Assembly: GCA_036186865.1 (NCBI GenBank)
Contig: AP025047.1
Location: 24,231,056-24,295,055, forward strand
Origin: Eustoma russellianum
Taxonomy: Eukaryota > Streptophyta > Magnoliopsida > Gentianales > Gentianaceae
Direction of reading: 5' to 3'
Length of the DNA: 64,000 nucleotides
The translations under genes were made by a program, and so were the position numbers. The notes beneath the pieces were generated by a model, which had not been told where the DNA came from, ran no database searches, and saw only the letters and a list, made by a program, of their open reading frames with translations. Shown here piece by piece: positions 33,407 through 45,088 of the stretch. Position 1 is the first letter of the stretch, and every line of letters starts with the position of its first letter.

Positions 33407-34069
33407 CTAATTTAGTTAGATCTCACCTGAAAAGTACACACTACTTGTTCATACTTACTCTATTTCAATTCAAGCATACTCGATGTATCATCACTTACAT
33501 GTTCCTATGAATCAACACTTAACTCGAATTTGTAATAATTTGTTTACTTATTTTAGTAATGCTCACTTATGACTATCAATCGATATCCCTAGTAGGACTA
33601 ATATCTTCAGCGTATTTGATACTCTAAAATTCAACCTCTTAATCATAACTATAAATCCATTTGTACGATATTCTTTGCTGACTCTGCTAATCATAACGCT
33701 AATGAATCCTTTCTTAGTAATTCGTTTCACTACAGATCGTATCTTAAGAACTACGATCCTAACTTAGACCTATCATGTTCTGACACTATTGTCGAGGTAG
33801 AGGCGTAAACTTGCTTCATTTATCATAATGGTATCGGGTTTACAGGGGTCATATGGGATTATACAAATGATTATAATCAGCACTTAGGTAAGGCAATTAC
33901 TCCAAATCGTATGGGGCACCCTAGGCATAGGTGGACGTATCCTTTATCCGATCATCACTTAGATCTAATGTATTCCCTTAATTCTAGAAGTAATACTTGG
34001 TATCATCATTCCTTACGTGTAAGATCATTACTTATTGCTAAGTGCAATACTTTAGAATATAATCACAGC

Positions 34070-34350
34070 TTATGACTAAGATCAGTGCTTATGTTCAAAT
34101 CATCACCTGATGTTCAGGTCACCGTATAATTTCTATAGCCGATATTCCGCATCGTCATCCCTTAAGTCTAAAATCGTAACTTACGGGCAAGGTCATCACT
34201 TAACCTCTTAAGGCCACGCCTTATTTCTAATAACATGCTTAATACGTAATCATTACTTACGACTAAAAAATCGGTACTTATGTCTAAGATGTGACTTAGG
34301 GGCAAAATCGTAACTTAATTTCTAAGATCACAGCTTAAACCTATGCTTCC
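34070..34350 (-). repeat. Degenerate short-unit array in LARD-B interior
   Basis: Many plus-strand copies of ATCATCACTTATGTCTAAGATC-like words, the reverse complement of the LARD-A unit, occur here and again at 34790-34900 near the primer site. Spacing is about 20 bp but irregular. Confidence 0.75.
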
Positions 34351-34394
34351 GTTGTGGATCTAGAGCCATGCTCTAAAAGATCGCACTGTCAAAC

Positions 34395-34663
34395 ACGTAA
34401 TACTTCTTAAACTCATTTCGAAATTAGATCCAAGTGATCGGCGGTGTTAGTTGTACTGCACCATCACTCCTCCGCATCTCCTTGTCGAAGAATCTCACGT
34501 CCGAGTGCGATGGTGGTGGAGGCGATGCATGCTAGTCAGCAGCTGGTGCTACTGTGCTAAGGTGCTGGTTATGGTGACTATGACATCTTCAAGTGCTTGG
34601 AGATGATCACTGATTTTGGTGGTTCTCCCCACCGTTCCCAGCTGGCTCACGTCGTGGAGGCAT
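34395..34663 (-). pseudogene. Decayed gag fragment of LARD-B
   Basis: Read on the minus strand, ATG at 34663 begins MPPRREPAGNGGENHQNQ and then a stop. Farther on are Pro/His-rich sequence, DVRFFDKEMRRSDG and TPPITWI-stop-FRNEFKKYY. This is the pattern of a plant Ty3/gypsy gag N-terminus cut short. Together with the same piece in LARD-A and LARD-C it argues that all derive from one gypsy-type ancestor that lost pol. Confidence 0.6.
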
Positions 34664-34924
34664 TTCCTGTTATCAGAGTTCATGAGAAGAAATCGCATTA
34701 GTTAAAAATAAATCGAAAGATTGAACGCCGATAATTCGATAGTTAGACAAGGAAAGCTCACCATTGGCACACACCTCCCATAACCCGATCATAACCTATG
34801 TCTAAGATCATATCTTAAGTCTACTTTGTTTATTAGGGGTAAAATCAAAATTTTATGAAAGATCGTAACTTATGTCTAAGTGATCTAATTAATCCTGCGT
34901 TTCCGAGGCGGATCTGAAGTTTCG

Positions 34925-34936
34925 GCTCTGATACCA
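34925..34936 (-). other. LARD-B primer binding site (tRNA-iMet type)
   Basis: The plus strand reads GCTCTGATACCA, i.e. TGGTATCAGAGC on the element strand, 2 bp from the 5' LTR at 34939. Confidence 0.92.
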
Positions 34937-34938
34937 CC

Positions 34939-37900
34939 TGTAGCGCCCCGCTCCCAAGCCCTAGCATCGGGAAAAGTGCACCCGCCGTATCTCGCTTAGG
35001 AGAATACAAGGCGTCGAATCAATCTCTTACACGTCAGAAATAACGTAGAAATTTTTCTCGCGGAAACGTAAATCATAACTTAAATTAAACTCCATTAATC
35101 GTCATTACATTACTGAATAAAACTCTGATACTAAAAGTACTAAAGAAGTCTGAGAAAATTCCCAAAAGATAACTACGAAAAATCAGCTGCATAGTTCCCC
35201 TCGTATCCTAGCTGCAGCTATCAACCAGCCCACTCAGCCATGTCCGCCCCGTCCTCAACAAAGATGTGCTCGTAGTCCTCATCCGGCTCACCTGGGAAGT
35301 AGGGGTGAGTGACAGAAATCACCCAGTAGATGCCCGCCTCAAACAAATATAAAACGTACATACCGAAATGATATAGCCACATAGCACATAAACATGATAT
35401 AACATATAGCACATACATATAAAATAACATGCATAAGATAAAGTAAATGCAGTAAGTAAAGCACTCCATGTAAAATGCGCAAGTACATGATGCATGCTCA
35501 ATCAACGTGTCACACGCAACAAAGTCATGTCACACAGAATGCCGATATCTATACCGTGCAATGCATGAACCCGGGTCCTACTGAGTGGCTGCAGGTCGTA
35601 CACCCCACAGTCACCATACTGAGTGTGCGTGGCCGCGCCACTGCACACCATCCTGAGTGTCGTGGCCCCGCCACCGTACACCATCCTGAGCGCCCGTGAC
35701 CCGTACGTCACGACCCGCCATCATGCAATGCACGTGCCATGAACGCAAAAATACAATCGCCTGAGGCCCCTGGCCCATCCTCACCATCCTCCGGCACTCA
35801 ATATTTGGCTTTGTGAAATTTTTGAATATTGGAAAGTTGTTATTTATCGCCACCCTTATTTTTCCTTAGCTTGTATTAGTTTACTAGAATTTTCTACTAA
35901 TTTTCCCTATGTTTCCCTTACTTAATTCTATTTATTACTATTAATTTGTAATTACTTAAATTTACCAAACTTCAGAAATTAAGTGAAAATAATTTAATTT
36001 TAACCTTTTATATTTTCTGGAATTTATTTGAATTCTTATTGGTATTTAACTATATTTTCCTGGCCTGATTCGCCACGCACGATACATTTTTTTTGGAGAG
36101 GTTAATGGGCCGCCTACGGTCCGACCCGCTGGCCAGCCGACCCGGTCCGTTGGCCGGCCTGTTCTCTGCTCTAATTTAATTATTTATTTATTTATTTATT
36201 TGGATGTTCCACCAGTGGCAACGCGCGCTGTGATTTGTTTTTCGATCCCAACCCCCATTTCCTCCTATTTCCAGTCTATAGGAACCTATTCTAAGGCCAA
36301 AACACAACTTCTTAAAGACTCCTAATGTAAAAGTTCCCTTTTTTTTCCCATTTTTAAGGATATTTTGTTTTCGATTCAATCATACCACCAATTTCACACA
36401 CATACACGCACATAGTAGTCATAAACAATATATCTCATGCTTTTCAACATATACAAAATTTACAACTTAAACAAATAAACACCACGAAACAAAATTTACA
36501 GCTTAAACAAATAAAAACAACGAAACAAAATTCACAACTTAAACAAATAAAAACAACGAAACACAGTAGTATATCATCAAAGCATGCATGAATCATACCC
36601 GTTTGAGGGGGGAAGAGGCACCTACCTTTTTGACGAATTAACTTCCTACGCGGAATCTTTTCTTCCCAACTCCGCTGACCTCTATGCTTGGTGTTGGGCA
36701 AATCATTCCTTTCTTCCTAAAGGCCTCGGATGGTTGCTTTGGAAAAGGACAAAAAAACTTTAACTTCGACACTTAATCCAGGAAGTTGGCAAGTACAACT
36801 TTAAACACCTTTTCATTTACCGTTATAATTATCCGTTTACCACTTTATTACCGTTTCAATTCAAACTTATCTCCTACGTATAAGTATACTCACGTATATG
36901 CCATGTACCCATACACGTACATGCATATACATACACGCATATACATATTTCTACTTTCCCCGAAATCAATAACGATTCACCACTTTAACCTCACATAAAA
37001 TCATACATTTCAAATTATGGTCACACATCTGTACATAATTATTTTCTCGCATAGTGTATTATAATTATAACTATTGCCATTTATCATTCTCAAATATTTG
37101 CAAACCATGTATGTACTGTACGGTTAAGGAGCCAGAGAATTCCTTTAACAATTAAACAAATACCTTGGGTTCACACATGAATATATACACAAATAATATA
37201 TCAACATTTCATATTTTTTTTTACAATTAAGTCCACTGAACTCACAAATAATATGTTAATGTTTTATGCTGGACGAAGTTAGCATTGCCCCAAGAACATC
37301 ACCTTTTTACTTTTTTTTCCCTCATCAATTTCCTACACAAATCTATACATATATATGTTAACCTGCAGTAATAAACCAAATGTTTCTAAATTTCCTACTT
37401 TTATCTCACATGGACAAGTTGGTGGTTTCTTTTAATTTTGCATCAACTGAAGTCACCATTTCTTTTTCTTTTTCTTCAAAACATTACATATAAAAGGGCA
37501 GCCTTTACATACATATGTATACCACATCGGCTACTTAGTACTCCCTACCACAATTTTCAATTCAAAACAGAAACACATACGCATGTTTCAAATGGCACGT
37601 ATAAATATATATATATATATACTGACACTATATCACAGATTGTAGTTCCTATGCATAAGAAAATTATATGTTTACTCCATCCAACAATTAGATTTCGGCC
37701 GCTGCGTTCATCTGACAGCAACCAACTATGAATATATAGCCATAAGATTTATAAAAACATAACAAATATAGAAAGGGTACTTGCCTCGTATCTCAATTAT
37801 ACGTTGTTTATTGCTTAGATCGGTGGCGGCAGCATATCATTTTTTTTTAGAAATAAGGAGGCTAGCGTTTGTTGAATATTTGGGAGATTGAAGAAGTTGA

Positions 37901-38310
37901 GTTTTATTGGGAGAATCGGTGGCTGCTACTTTTTCTTTTCAAATTATGAAGGATAGGAGTTGAAGTTTGAAAGCACAAAATAGGGCCGGCATTATGTGTG
38001 CTATGGGGCTGCCGTTTTTGCTCTTGAGGGAGATAGTTGAATGATATTTGGTGTGATGTGTGTCTAAATATAGGATAGGGTTTAGGTTGTCTTATTTTAG
38101 TGTAATTAGGATTAGTTTAAATTCAAACTTCCTCTATCTATTTCATATTTATATTGAGATTTTAAGTTTTAAACTTATCTATTTATTTTCCTTTAAATTT
38201 TTTTTCCTGCCGTGTATATCCAAGTTATATATAATATATATTGTTTTAAGTGTGACGTATGTGCATGTGTAGTGCATGGCATGCAATTTACATAAACACG
38301 GGGTATAATA
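34939..38310 (-). repeat. LARD-B 5' LTR (right copy)
   Basis: The LTR is 3372 bp and nearly identical to 28471-31859. Differences include substitutions and a shorter (TA)n run near 37605-37620. High identity by eye implies a recent insertion. Confidence 0.92.
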
Positions 38311-38315
38311 TGATA

Positions 38316-38815
38316 TTTCTCTTCTGAGGTACACAGACAGTGATTGGGCTGGTGACACCATAGAAAGAAAAAGCACATCAGGTTATGCTTTTTTCTTGGG
38401 ATCCGGCGTTTTCTCATGGTCTTCAAAGAAACAACAAGTCTTGGCTTTATCTACAGCTGAAGCAGAGTATATAGCAGTATCAAATAATGCTACACAAGTG
38501 CTATGGCTTAGACGAATTCTTGGTTTTCTACATCACGAACAAGATGAACCAACAAATATTTATTGCGATAACAAATCAGCAATTGAATTATCAAAGAATC
38601 CTGTATTTCATGGACGAAGCAAACACATCGATATCAAGTTTCACTTCATTCGTGACCTAGTTCGTGAGAAAGAGATTGCTATTGATTATTGTCCAACTGA
38701 AGAACAAGTTGCAGATATTCTTACAAAGCCATTGAAGACAGAGTCATTTTTCAAGCTGAAGAAAATACTTGGAATGATCAAGTTTGAAGATTTTGATTTA
38801 AGGGGGGCAATGTAG
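38316..38815 (+). pseudogene. Copia-2 RNase H, downstream of LARD-B
   Basis: Continues the Copia-2 polyprotein cut at 28465. RNase H residues are seen in SDWAGD, STAEAEYIAVSN and YCDNKSAIELSKN, ending FEDFDLRGAM and TAG. The stop lies within the first bases of the 3' LTR, and the polypurine tract AAGGGGGGCAA overlaps the last codons. This segment has no internal stop. Confidence 0.93.
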
Positions 38816-39149
38816 AATTAAATCAAATAAATGTGAACACACATTAGTCAACAATTGTGAACATGCTTTTATTTTCAAATGGTAGGTAGCAATCTCAACT
38901 TTGCTTATTTTGTTCACATAGCTTTTACCAACTTTGTTTATTTTGTTCACATAGCTTTTACATATAAACATGTGTGATATTTGGCTATAAATAGGCTAGT
39001 TCATCAACATTGTAAACATACCTCCAAACACATCTTCAAGAACAATTCTAAGACTCCAGAACAGAAGCATTGTGTATTGAGCAAAGCTTTGTGTTCTTCT
39101 ATTTTCTTTCTTTCAATTTCTTAGATATTTATCGATTCAAGTTCCTTCA
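38811..39149 (+). repeat. Copia-2 3' LTR
   Basis: TGTAGAATTAAATCAAATAAATG to TTCCTTCA, sharing the CACATAGCTTTTAC duplication with the 5' LTR. The TATA box is at 38986-38994. The target duplicate TATAT follows. Confidence 0.93.
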
Positions 39150-39154
39150 TATAT

Positions 39155-41018
39155 GCTAAAAGAAAACACAGTAAGAAATAAAGTGCAAAAGGAGTGATAT
39201 GGTTCTTCTTTTTTTTAAATTTTTTTTTGTCCTTTTTCGTTAATCAAAAGAAACCATAAATTATGATCCTCCAGTTCTGCCTTTCTTTTTGGCATCAGCA
39301 GCGAGTTTGGATCATTATTGTATGGACAAATAGACTTCTTTATATTTGTGTAGGAAAGAAAGGGGAAAAAAACTATTTATCAACTTGGAGCAAATATTAG
39401 TAATTTGCTAATATTACACAAAAGTCGTGACTCTCAATTTCATTTTGAGATAAGTGCACTGCTCAGTCGTGCACATATCCCACCAAAAAGCACCGTCAAG
39501 GGTTAATAGACAACACATCACTTTTCTTGGAGCAAAGGGTTAATATTTTTGGTTCTACTGTTTCAATCTAATAAAACTTTTCAGTCTAATAAAATTTGTG
39601 AAAGATGTAAATTAGGAGTTCAACGGTTTTTTTAGGTTGGTGAGACTTTGTCAGAACCTACCCAAGATGCCTACTACAAACTGAGCCAGCAACATTTTTA
39701 ATTCAATTAGGCATGATACAATGACATAGCCATTATTGACTCAAACAGCAGTATTGTATTCACTCTGCGCATCTCTCAATTCGAACATGTAACCTTTCTT
39801 CACAAAAGCGTGCCTTTAGTAACCTAGTGGTCCGGAATGACGCATTTAATTAACAACCCTTACATATAAAAGTACGGTAATATACGGATTCAGGGATCTC
39901 TTAACTTGGTAAATGAACACAATCTTTCTTTTATAACAAAATGAGTTTCAAAACTTCAATACGTTCTAAAGCCAAATTAAATGTTAGGATTGAACATTTG
40001 ATTCCTAGGTCGGAAGATTCTTGAGACACTTCACAAACTTTCTGTAAAAAATCGATTGGGCCCAAAGTTGAGGTTGCAAATCCAATCTCTCGGCTGAACG
40101 TTTTACCCTTAGGTTGTCGAACGTTCTTACAAGTTTCACAAACTCAACAAATTGCTTAGGTCCGAATCTTCGTCGCGTTGGCAAGTAAAATTTTAATGCC
40201 AAGTCAAACGTCCTACGAACCTTTTGTCAACTTCTCCACAGATTTTTAAGGGTCAAGCGTTCAACTCATTGACGAAACGTCCACGTCAAGTCGTGTTTAA
40301 ACAATCAACCTATAGGTGTTTCCATGTGTTTCAAAATTTTTACTATCATACTCGATTCTTAAAACATTTCAGCTTTGTTCTCTCTCTTTTTTTCATCTAA
40401 TATGATGGGCATTCATGGCCAATATAGGCCTAATTGAGCATATATATAAATCTTGTTTTTCTTAAGTTATGTGGCAAATTATATATGATCAAAAGAGGAA
40501 TAAATATGTTGGCAACGATTTAAGGTTATTGGAGTTGACCCAATAAGAGATAGAATAAGGAAAGCTGCAATTGATCAATATATGAGCATATGTATCAAAG
40601 AGATAGAAGAGTTGGAAGGCATTTACGCACTGTCTACTACAATACTTCAATATCTTTCCTATTTTTCTTTAACGAGGACAACTTGTACAAAATTGAGAAC
40701 ATACTACTTGCACTTATGCTGGACAAATATATATATTTGTGGAGCTTCTAATCATCACAAGACAAGCTAAGCATCAATACTTCTTCGTTTGTGGTTGCCA
40801 AAAAAAATTGGCACGTGTGATTTCCACCCTATTCTACTAAGAAAAACTTGAACTTCCAGGGATCAGAGCTTTTGAATGTGTCAATGAATCAAGTAAATAC
40901 CAAGTGCTCATCTTGTCGTTAAGTTAGATGAGGTAGCCTAGGTATTTTTTTGTAGTTGAACTTATGGTTGTTCAGCAAGTTTAAGGTTATCTGCAGTAGT
41001 TATCTTTTTAAAACATAA
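39155..41018. other. Intergenic stretch without recognised features
   Basis: A/T-rich sequence with no LTR ends, coding domains or long repeats that I can recognise. ORFs here (for example 40005-40202 minus and 40582-40770 plus) are short and without family resemblance. Confidence 0.5.
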
Positions 41019-41756
41019 TGTTAGAATATCAAATCAAAATCAGTCAATTATACCCAATATATCCCAACGGTGGCAAAATATATCGGTAGAGTTTGGGAAG
41101 GATGAGTGGCATGCAAACAATACCTCTATCCAAGGAATCTAGAGTTTGCTTCCAGTGAGACCCTCAACTCTATATGTACATGCATAAATGACACAATAAT
41201 AGGGATATAATGTGCTAGTATGTTAGTGAGGGAATCCAAGAAATACAAATAGGAGGTTGCCGATACTAAAATTCTAATAAACGCGTAACATATAATGCAA
41301 AACAACGACAAAAACAAAAAACAATAGAACTCTAAAAACATATACATTATACCTTACATGTATCGATTGATGTATACGTAGATCCCCCAAAATTATGTCA
41401 ATCGTTATGTGTAGGTAAGATGGAAAATTAAAACCACATTGTCCAACATCATACCCTCAACGTAGATCAATATATATATATATATACATCAATCTCTAAA
41501 ATTGAGACATAGATCGATCTTTGTAGGTAAGGTGAAAAATTGAAACCACACCGTCCAAACTCATAACTTCAACAAAGATCAATATATATATACATCAATC
41601 GATAAAATTGATACATAGATCTATCTATATAGATAAGGTACAAAATTTAAATCACATTATCCAACATCATACCCTCAACAATGATTGGTCGATGTTACAT
41701 CGCCTCTAAAATTGAGACATAGATCGGCTGATGTCTCATTTGGTACAGACCTAACA
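41019..41756 (+). repeat. Copia family H, 5' LTR
   Basis: TGTTAGAATATCAAATC to GACCTAACA, followed by a primer-like ATTGTTATCAGAGC. Inside, three to four imperfect repeats of about 110 bp carry GATCAATATATATA, TCTCTAAAATTGAGACATAGATCG and GTAGGTAAGGT. They are related to the repeats at 23800-24200. Confidence 0.75.
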
Positions 41757-41835
41757 ATTGTTATCAGAGCTTAACCTTGATTGTTTGGCCAATTTTCTCA
41801 AGTAGCAAAGCTAAAGATCATTGAAAAATATAGCA

Positions 41836-42840
41836 ATGAAAACCTCAACTTCTACTAATTCAACTCTCAAACCTTCCAATATATTTATGGCACTAAATAC
41901 CAAAGTTCCCTTGTTGATGCTCATAACTATTCCTTATGAAAAAATAAAATGAGTGTATATTTGCATGGATGCGGTTATAACATTTGGAGAGTGGTTATGG
42001 AGGAAATGCCTCCTACCAACTAGGTTGGATGAAAATGGGAAATAGTCGCGGAGGAGTTAGGTAACTACAATAATGAGGATGATACAAAGAATTATGAGCT
42101 AGAATGGAGAGCTATTGAAATCATTCATCTTTCTCTCTCTCACACATGAACTAATAAAGGTTCAATACATCTTCCCCCATATAAGACATGGTAAGAGCTT
42201 GAGGAGTTAGCAAGCGATGTCATCAATGTGACATAGATGAAGATGATCATGATGACATAAAAGCAATATGCCTCATAATTATTCAAGATGACAAAAAGAG
42301 GTAGTTCTTTCAACTTCCTCAATTGATTTATTTCAAAATGAATATATTGCTTTACATGGAGAATTCGTAAAATTACTTTTAATGTACAAGAATACCAGAA
42401 AGGAACTTATTATATGAAAATTAGAAGACAAAAATGTCCATGAGTATTTTCCTTTGCTTCAACTAGAGCATGATGTCACTTTAGAGATGCATAAATCTTA
42501 AACTTTATAAAACTTAGAGTTTCAAAATAAATGTGGTAAACATTAAGACCTCCATAAGATGACATGTGAGAAGGTTCTTCATGAAAAACCTCTTAGGAAG
42601 CAAAAGGATTCAAAGATTCTACTTCTCCAACCAAGATAGTAATGCCTAAGATAAACCTCTTATGTACAAAAAATGTCAATAAGATTCCTACAACTATGAA
42701 GACAACTACACTTTTCAAGCCTAAAAATAAACAATCACATCAAGTCTCTACTTGTTTCTTTTTTAACAAAAAGGGCCATGCATTAAATGCTTGTAGAGAT
42801 AAGAAAAGCTCTTTGTTATTGGAGAGCTAAAAGGATGAAA
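41836..42840 (+). pseudogene. Decayed copia gag following the family H LTR
   Basis: Frames broken by many stops still show copia gag words: NYSL-stop-KNKMSVYLHGCGYNIW, WRVVMEEMPPTN, and NNEDDTKNYELEWRAIEIIH. A degenerate nucleocapsid knuckle CFFFNKKGHALNAC is in the ORF at 42642-42830; its second Cys is Phe. No protease or later domain follows, so it is a 5' fragment of an old element. Confidence 0.65.
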
Positions 42841-42889
42841 AATAACCAAAATGGACCCAACAATAAATAGTTGATTTAAAGTGCTTCTC

Positions 42890-43920
42890 TGTCTAATCTT
42901 CTCAAAATTAATTATGATTTTCCCCTAGTGTCTGCAAAGCTATTTTGACTATTGTACGTTTATCTAAGATTCTCTAGGGTGACTATGGATCATAAAAATT
43001 AACTATCGGGTTGTTGAGAGAAGTTTAATTTCCTCAAGACAATTAATGGAGTGGAACACTTCCATGGAGGCTGCAAAAACGAGATTCACCCTGCTATATA
43101 TTGAAGAAGGAATTAACACACTTTCATCTTCTTCAAGCTCTTCCCTATTGTTATAAAAAGTTCTCAAAGGTGCAAAATGATTGAAGCCTATTATGCTCCT
43201 ATTGCTTATTTTTATTATTGTATTGTGAGAGTAGAAGTCTAACACAAGAGAAACTATGCATATTTGATATCATATTTATCATTTAGACTTATTTGAAATT
43301 GTAAAACCCATATGGTGAAAGTTCTCGAGTAAAACTTTGTTAAATTTGTGAAGAAACAAAAATGTGCTCTTGTTTGTAGCTGTTGTAGTAGCTAATGTTC
43401 GTGTTTGTGCTATAGTTGTTATTGTTGTAGTTGTTGCACTAATTATTAGTGTAAGTGTTGCTATTCTTATTCATGTTCCTTGTTGAAGGTGATAAGAAAA
43501 GTTGATGTTGAAAATCTACTTTAATAACAAAGTGGTAGCAGAGTATAATCAAAGAGATTTGAATCACTGTAAATCTTGGGTCTCCACTCATTGTTTATCA
43601 TCTTCTTCTGCCTTATTTTGCAGAGCATTTGAGTTGGTATGATCTAAATCGAGATGAAAAGTGGTCATTGGAGCGTATTTAAATATAGTTTTTCTTAATT
43701 TGTATGCTTATGTGTGGTTCTTTCTTATTAAATCATGTATTAATACAAAAATATCCAAAAATAAGACTTTGAATTTATTATTTTATGTTTAAATTCCAAA
43801 AATTGCCCAAGGCTCTATTCATCTTTCCTCCACAATTATTTTTATGGACATAACACCTAACAATAAATTGCTGAATAGTTTATTAATATTTTCACTAGAT
43901 AAATTATACACACAAACATA
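42890..43920. other. Stretch without recognised gene
   Basis: A/T-rich, with a GTTGTT-rich patch (43380-43470). A weak primer-like AAGTGGTAGCAGAG at 43530 may be an old LTR boundary, but no matching LTR is seen. Confidence 0.4.
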
Positions 43921-43924
43921 CATT

Positions 43925-43975
43925 TTTTAATAGAAGGACGGGCGATACCGTCTCAGAATTTATTAATAAAAACAC
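43925..43975 (-). mobile_element. 3' end of an inverted LINE (truncated)
   Basis: The minus strand reads TTATTAATAAATTCTGAGACGG, then TATCGCCCGTC and an A-rich end. It aligns with the 3' terminus of the plus-strand LINE at 61511-61560 (TTATTAATAAAATAATTAGAC, then GGTGCTGCC). Only the last 50 bp or so are present. Confidence 0.55.
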
Positions 43976-44006
43976 ACAAACATACATACATATACGTATA
44001 TATACA

Positions 44007-44039
<33 letters not shown>

Positions 44040-44100
44040 GCATATNNNNNNNNNNTATATATACATATATATATATATGCATATGTATTATATACATATA
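43976..44100. repeat. AT-rich microsatellite with assembly gap
   Basis: ACAT/ATAT repeats flank ten Ns (44046-44055). The sequence on both sides reads nearly the same (CATATATATATATATGCATAT), so true length is unknown and the join may be a collapsed repeat. Confidence 0.9.
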
Positions 44101-44101
44101 T

Positions 44102-44700
44102 ATGAATATTCATAAGAAAATTAGATCTTCTAATAAGTTTCAAAAAAGGAAAATGAAAAGAGAAGATAGAAAAAAAAAAAGATTTACAGAAAAGGTTGAT
44201 AATGCCAAGAAAAAATATGGCAAAGATACTAAGTCTTTTAAACCTTATATAATATGTAGAAAATGTGGACGCCCAGGTCATAAGGCAAAAACATGCTGGG
44301 TAAAGAAAAAGATTAATAATCTAGAAGATAATAAATTAAAAGATATTCTATCAAATATATTATTAAATTCAGATTCTGAAATAGAGTCAAATCAATCTTC
44401 TGAATATCCAGAAGAAGTCATGGGAATTGAAAATGATAGTATATATTCTTCAGAAGAAGAATGTGATCCTTGTAAAAGAGGAGAAACATGTTGTGAGAAA
44501 TCTTCTGATATAGAAGAAGATCAATTATATCAAATTATTTCACAATTTCAGGATTTAGAATTAAATGTATTAACAAATGATATTTTAGATTTGTTAAAAT
44601 TAATTGATGATTCTGAAATTAAACAAAGAATTATATCTTATATTAGTAATAAGGGAGAAGCTGAGTCTTCTACAAGAATAACTCAAAATATATATATTTA
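44102..44700 (+). pseudogene. Endogenous pararetrovirus-like coat-protein fragment with zinc knuckle
   Basis: An open frame of about 200 residues starts just after the microsatellite. It has a Lys/Arg-rich stretch, a CCHC knuckle (CRKCGRPGHKAKTC), then an acidic Ser/Glu-rich segment, a Cys cluster (CDPCKRGETCC), and a hydrophobic-acidic helix region ending at ISYISN. This order (basic, CCHC, acidic tail) fits the C-terminal part of the coat protein of plant Caulimoviridae relatives integrated in host genomes. That is recognition from memory, not a search. The N-terminal coat domain, movement protein, protease and polymerase are absent. The reading continues into (TATA)n, so the true end is lost. 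It is a relic fragment. A retrotransposon gag is the alternative. Confidence 0.5.
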
Positions 44701-44724
44701 TATATATATATATATATGCATGTG

Positions 44725-44756
<32 letters not shown>

Positions 44757-44770
44757 GATATATACATAAA
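44690..44770. repeat. (TA)n and (TATG)n microsatellite
   Basis: TATATA followed by six or more TATG units, between the coat-protein-like fragment and the LINE 5' end. A similar (TATG)n tract lies at the LINE 3' end (61555-61620). Confidence 0.9.
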
Positions 44771-45088
44771 AGGATGCAGCGGACGGCCCTCCTGTGCGAT
44801 TAACGGTGATCGATGGCGCTACCATGAAGACCCGCTCCCGCCTTTCGTTTCAATTTTTGATTGAATTTCCTACAATTTCCTATTGCTCCTCTCAACGTTT
44901 CTATTCTAGTTTTTGTTTTATTCTACCGCGGTTACTGTCTCGTGATGGAGCCACTGCCGGCAATTCTACCACCTTCCTCTACAACCATGACTACTTCGGC
45001 CATTCCACGCACATATGCATCGTTGTTCACTTCTTCACCTAGTCTGGCATTATCTCTGAAGTAGATTCAAAAATACAAGGGTTGTCCT

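Larger units (their letters stand above)
28471..38310 (-). mobile_element. LARD-B: complete non-coding LTR retroelement with 3.4-kb LTRs
   Basis: The element lies inside Copia-2 with a perfect target duplication TGATA (28466-28470, 38311-38315). LTRs are 28471-31859 and 34939-38310, longer than the 3.08-kb interior. In element orientation (minus) the primer site is at 34925-34936 and the polypurine tract at 31860-31872. The interior has the same layout as LARD-A: short-unit arrays, an MPPRRE gag remnant and a conserved core. Both LTRs read TA instead of TG at the outer 5' base pair. No pol is present, so it needs enzymes from elsewhere. Confidence 0.92.
24540..39149 (+). mobile_element. Copia-2: dead Ty1/copia element interrupted by LARD-B
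   Basis: LTRs of about 337-339 bp (24540-24876, 38811-39149) and the target duplication TATAT (24535-24539, 39150-39154) define the element. The coding region matches Copia-1 closely throughout and is split at 28470/38316 by LARD-B. It carries stops and frameshifts in gag, integrase and RT different from those of Copia-1, so the two copies decayed independently. Confidence 0.95.

Noticed and set aside
43520..43545. Primer-site-like AAGTGGTAGCAGAG
   Set aside because: No matching LTR end, pair or gag follows; too degenerate to call an element.
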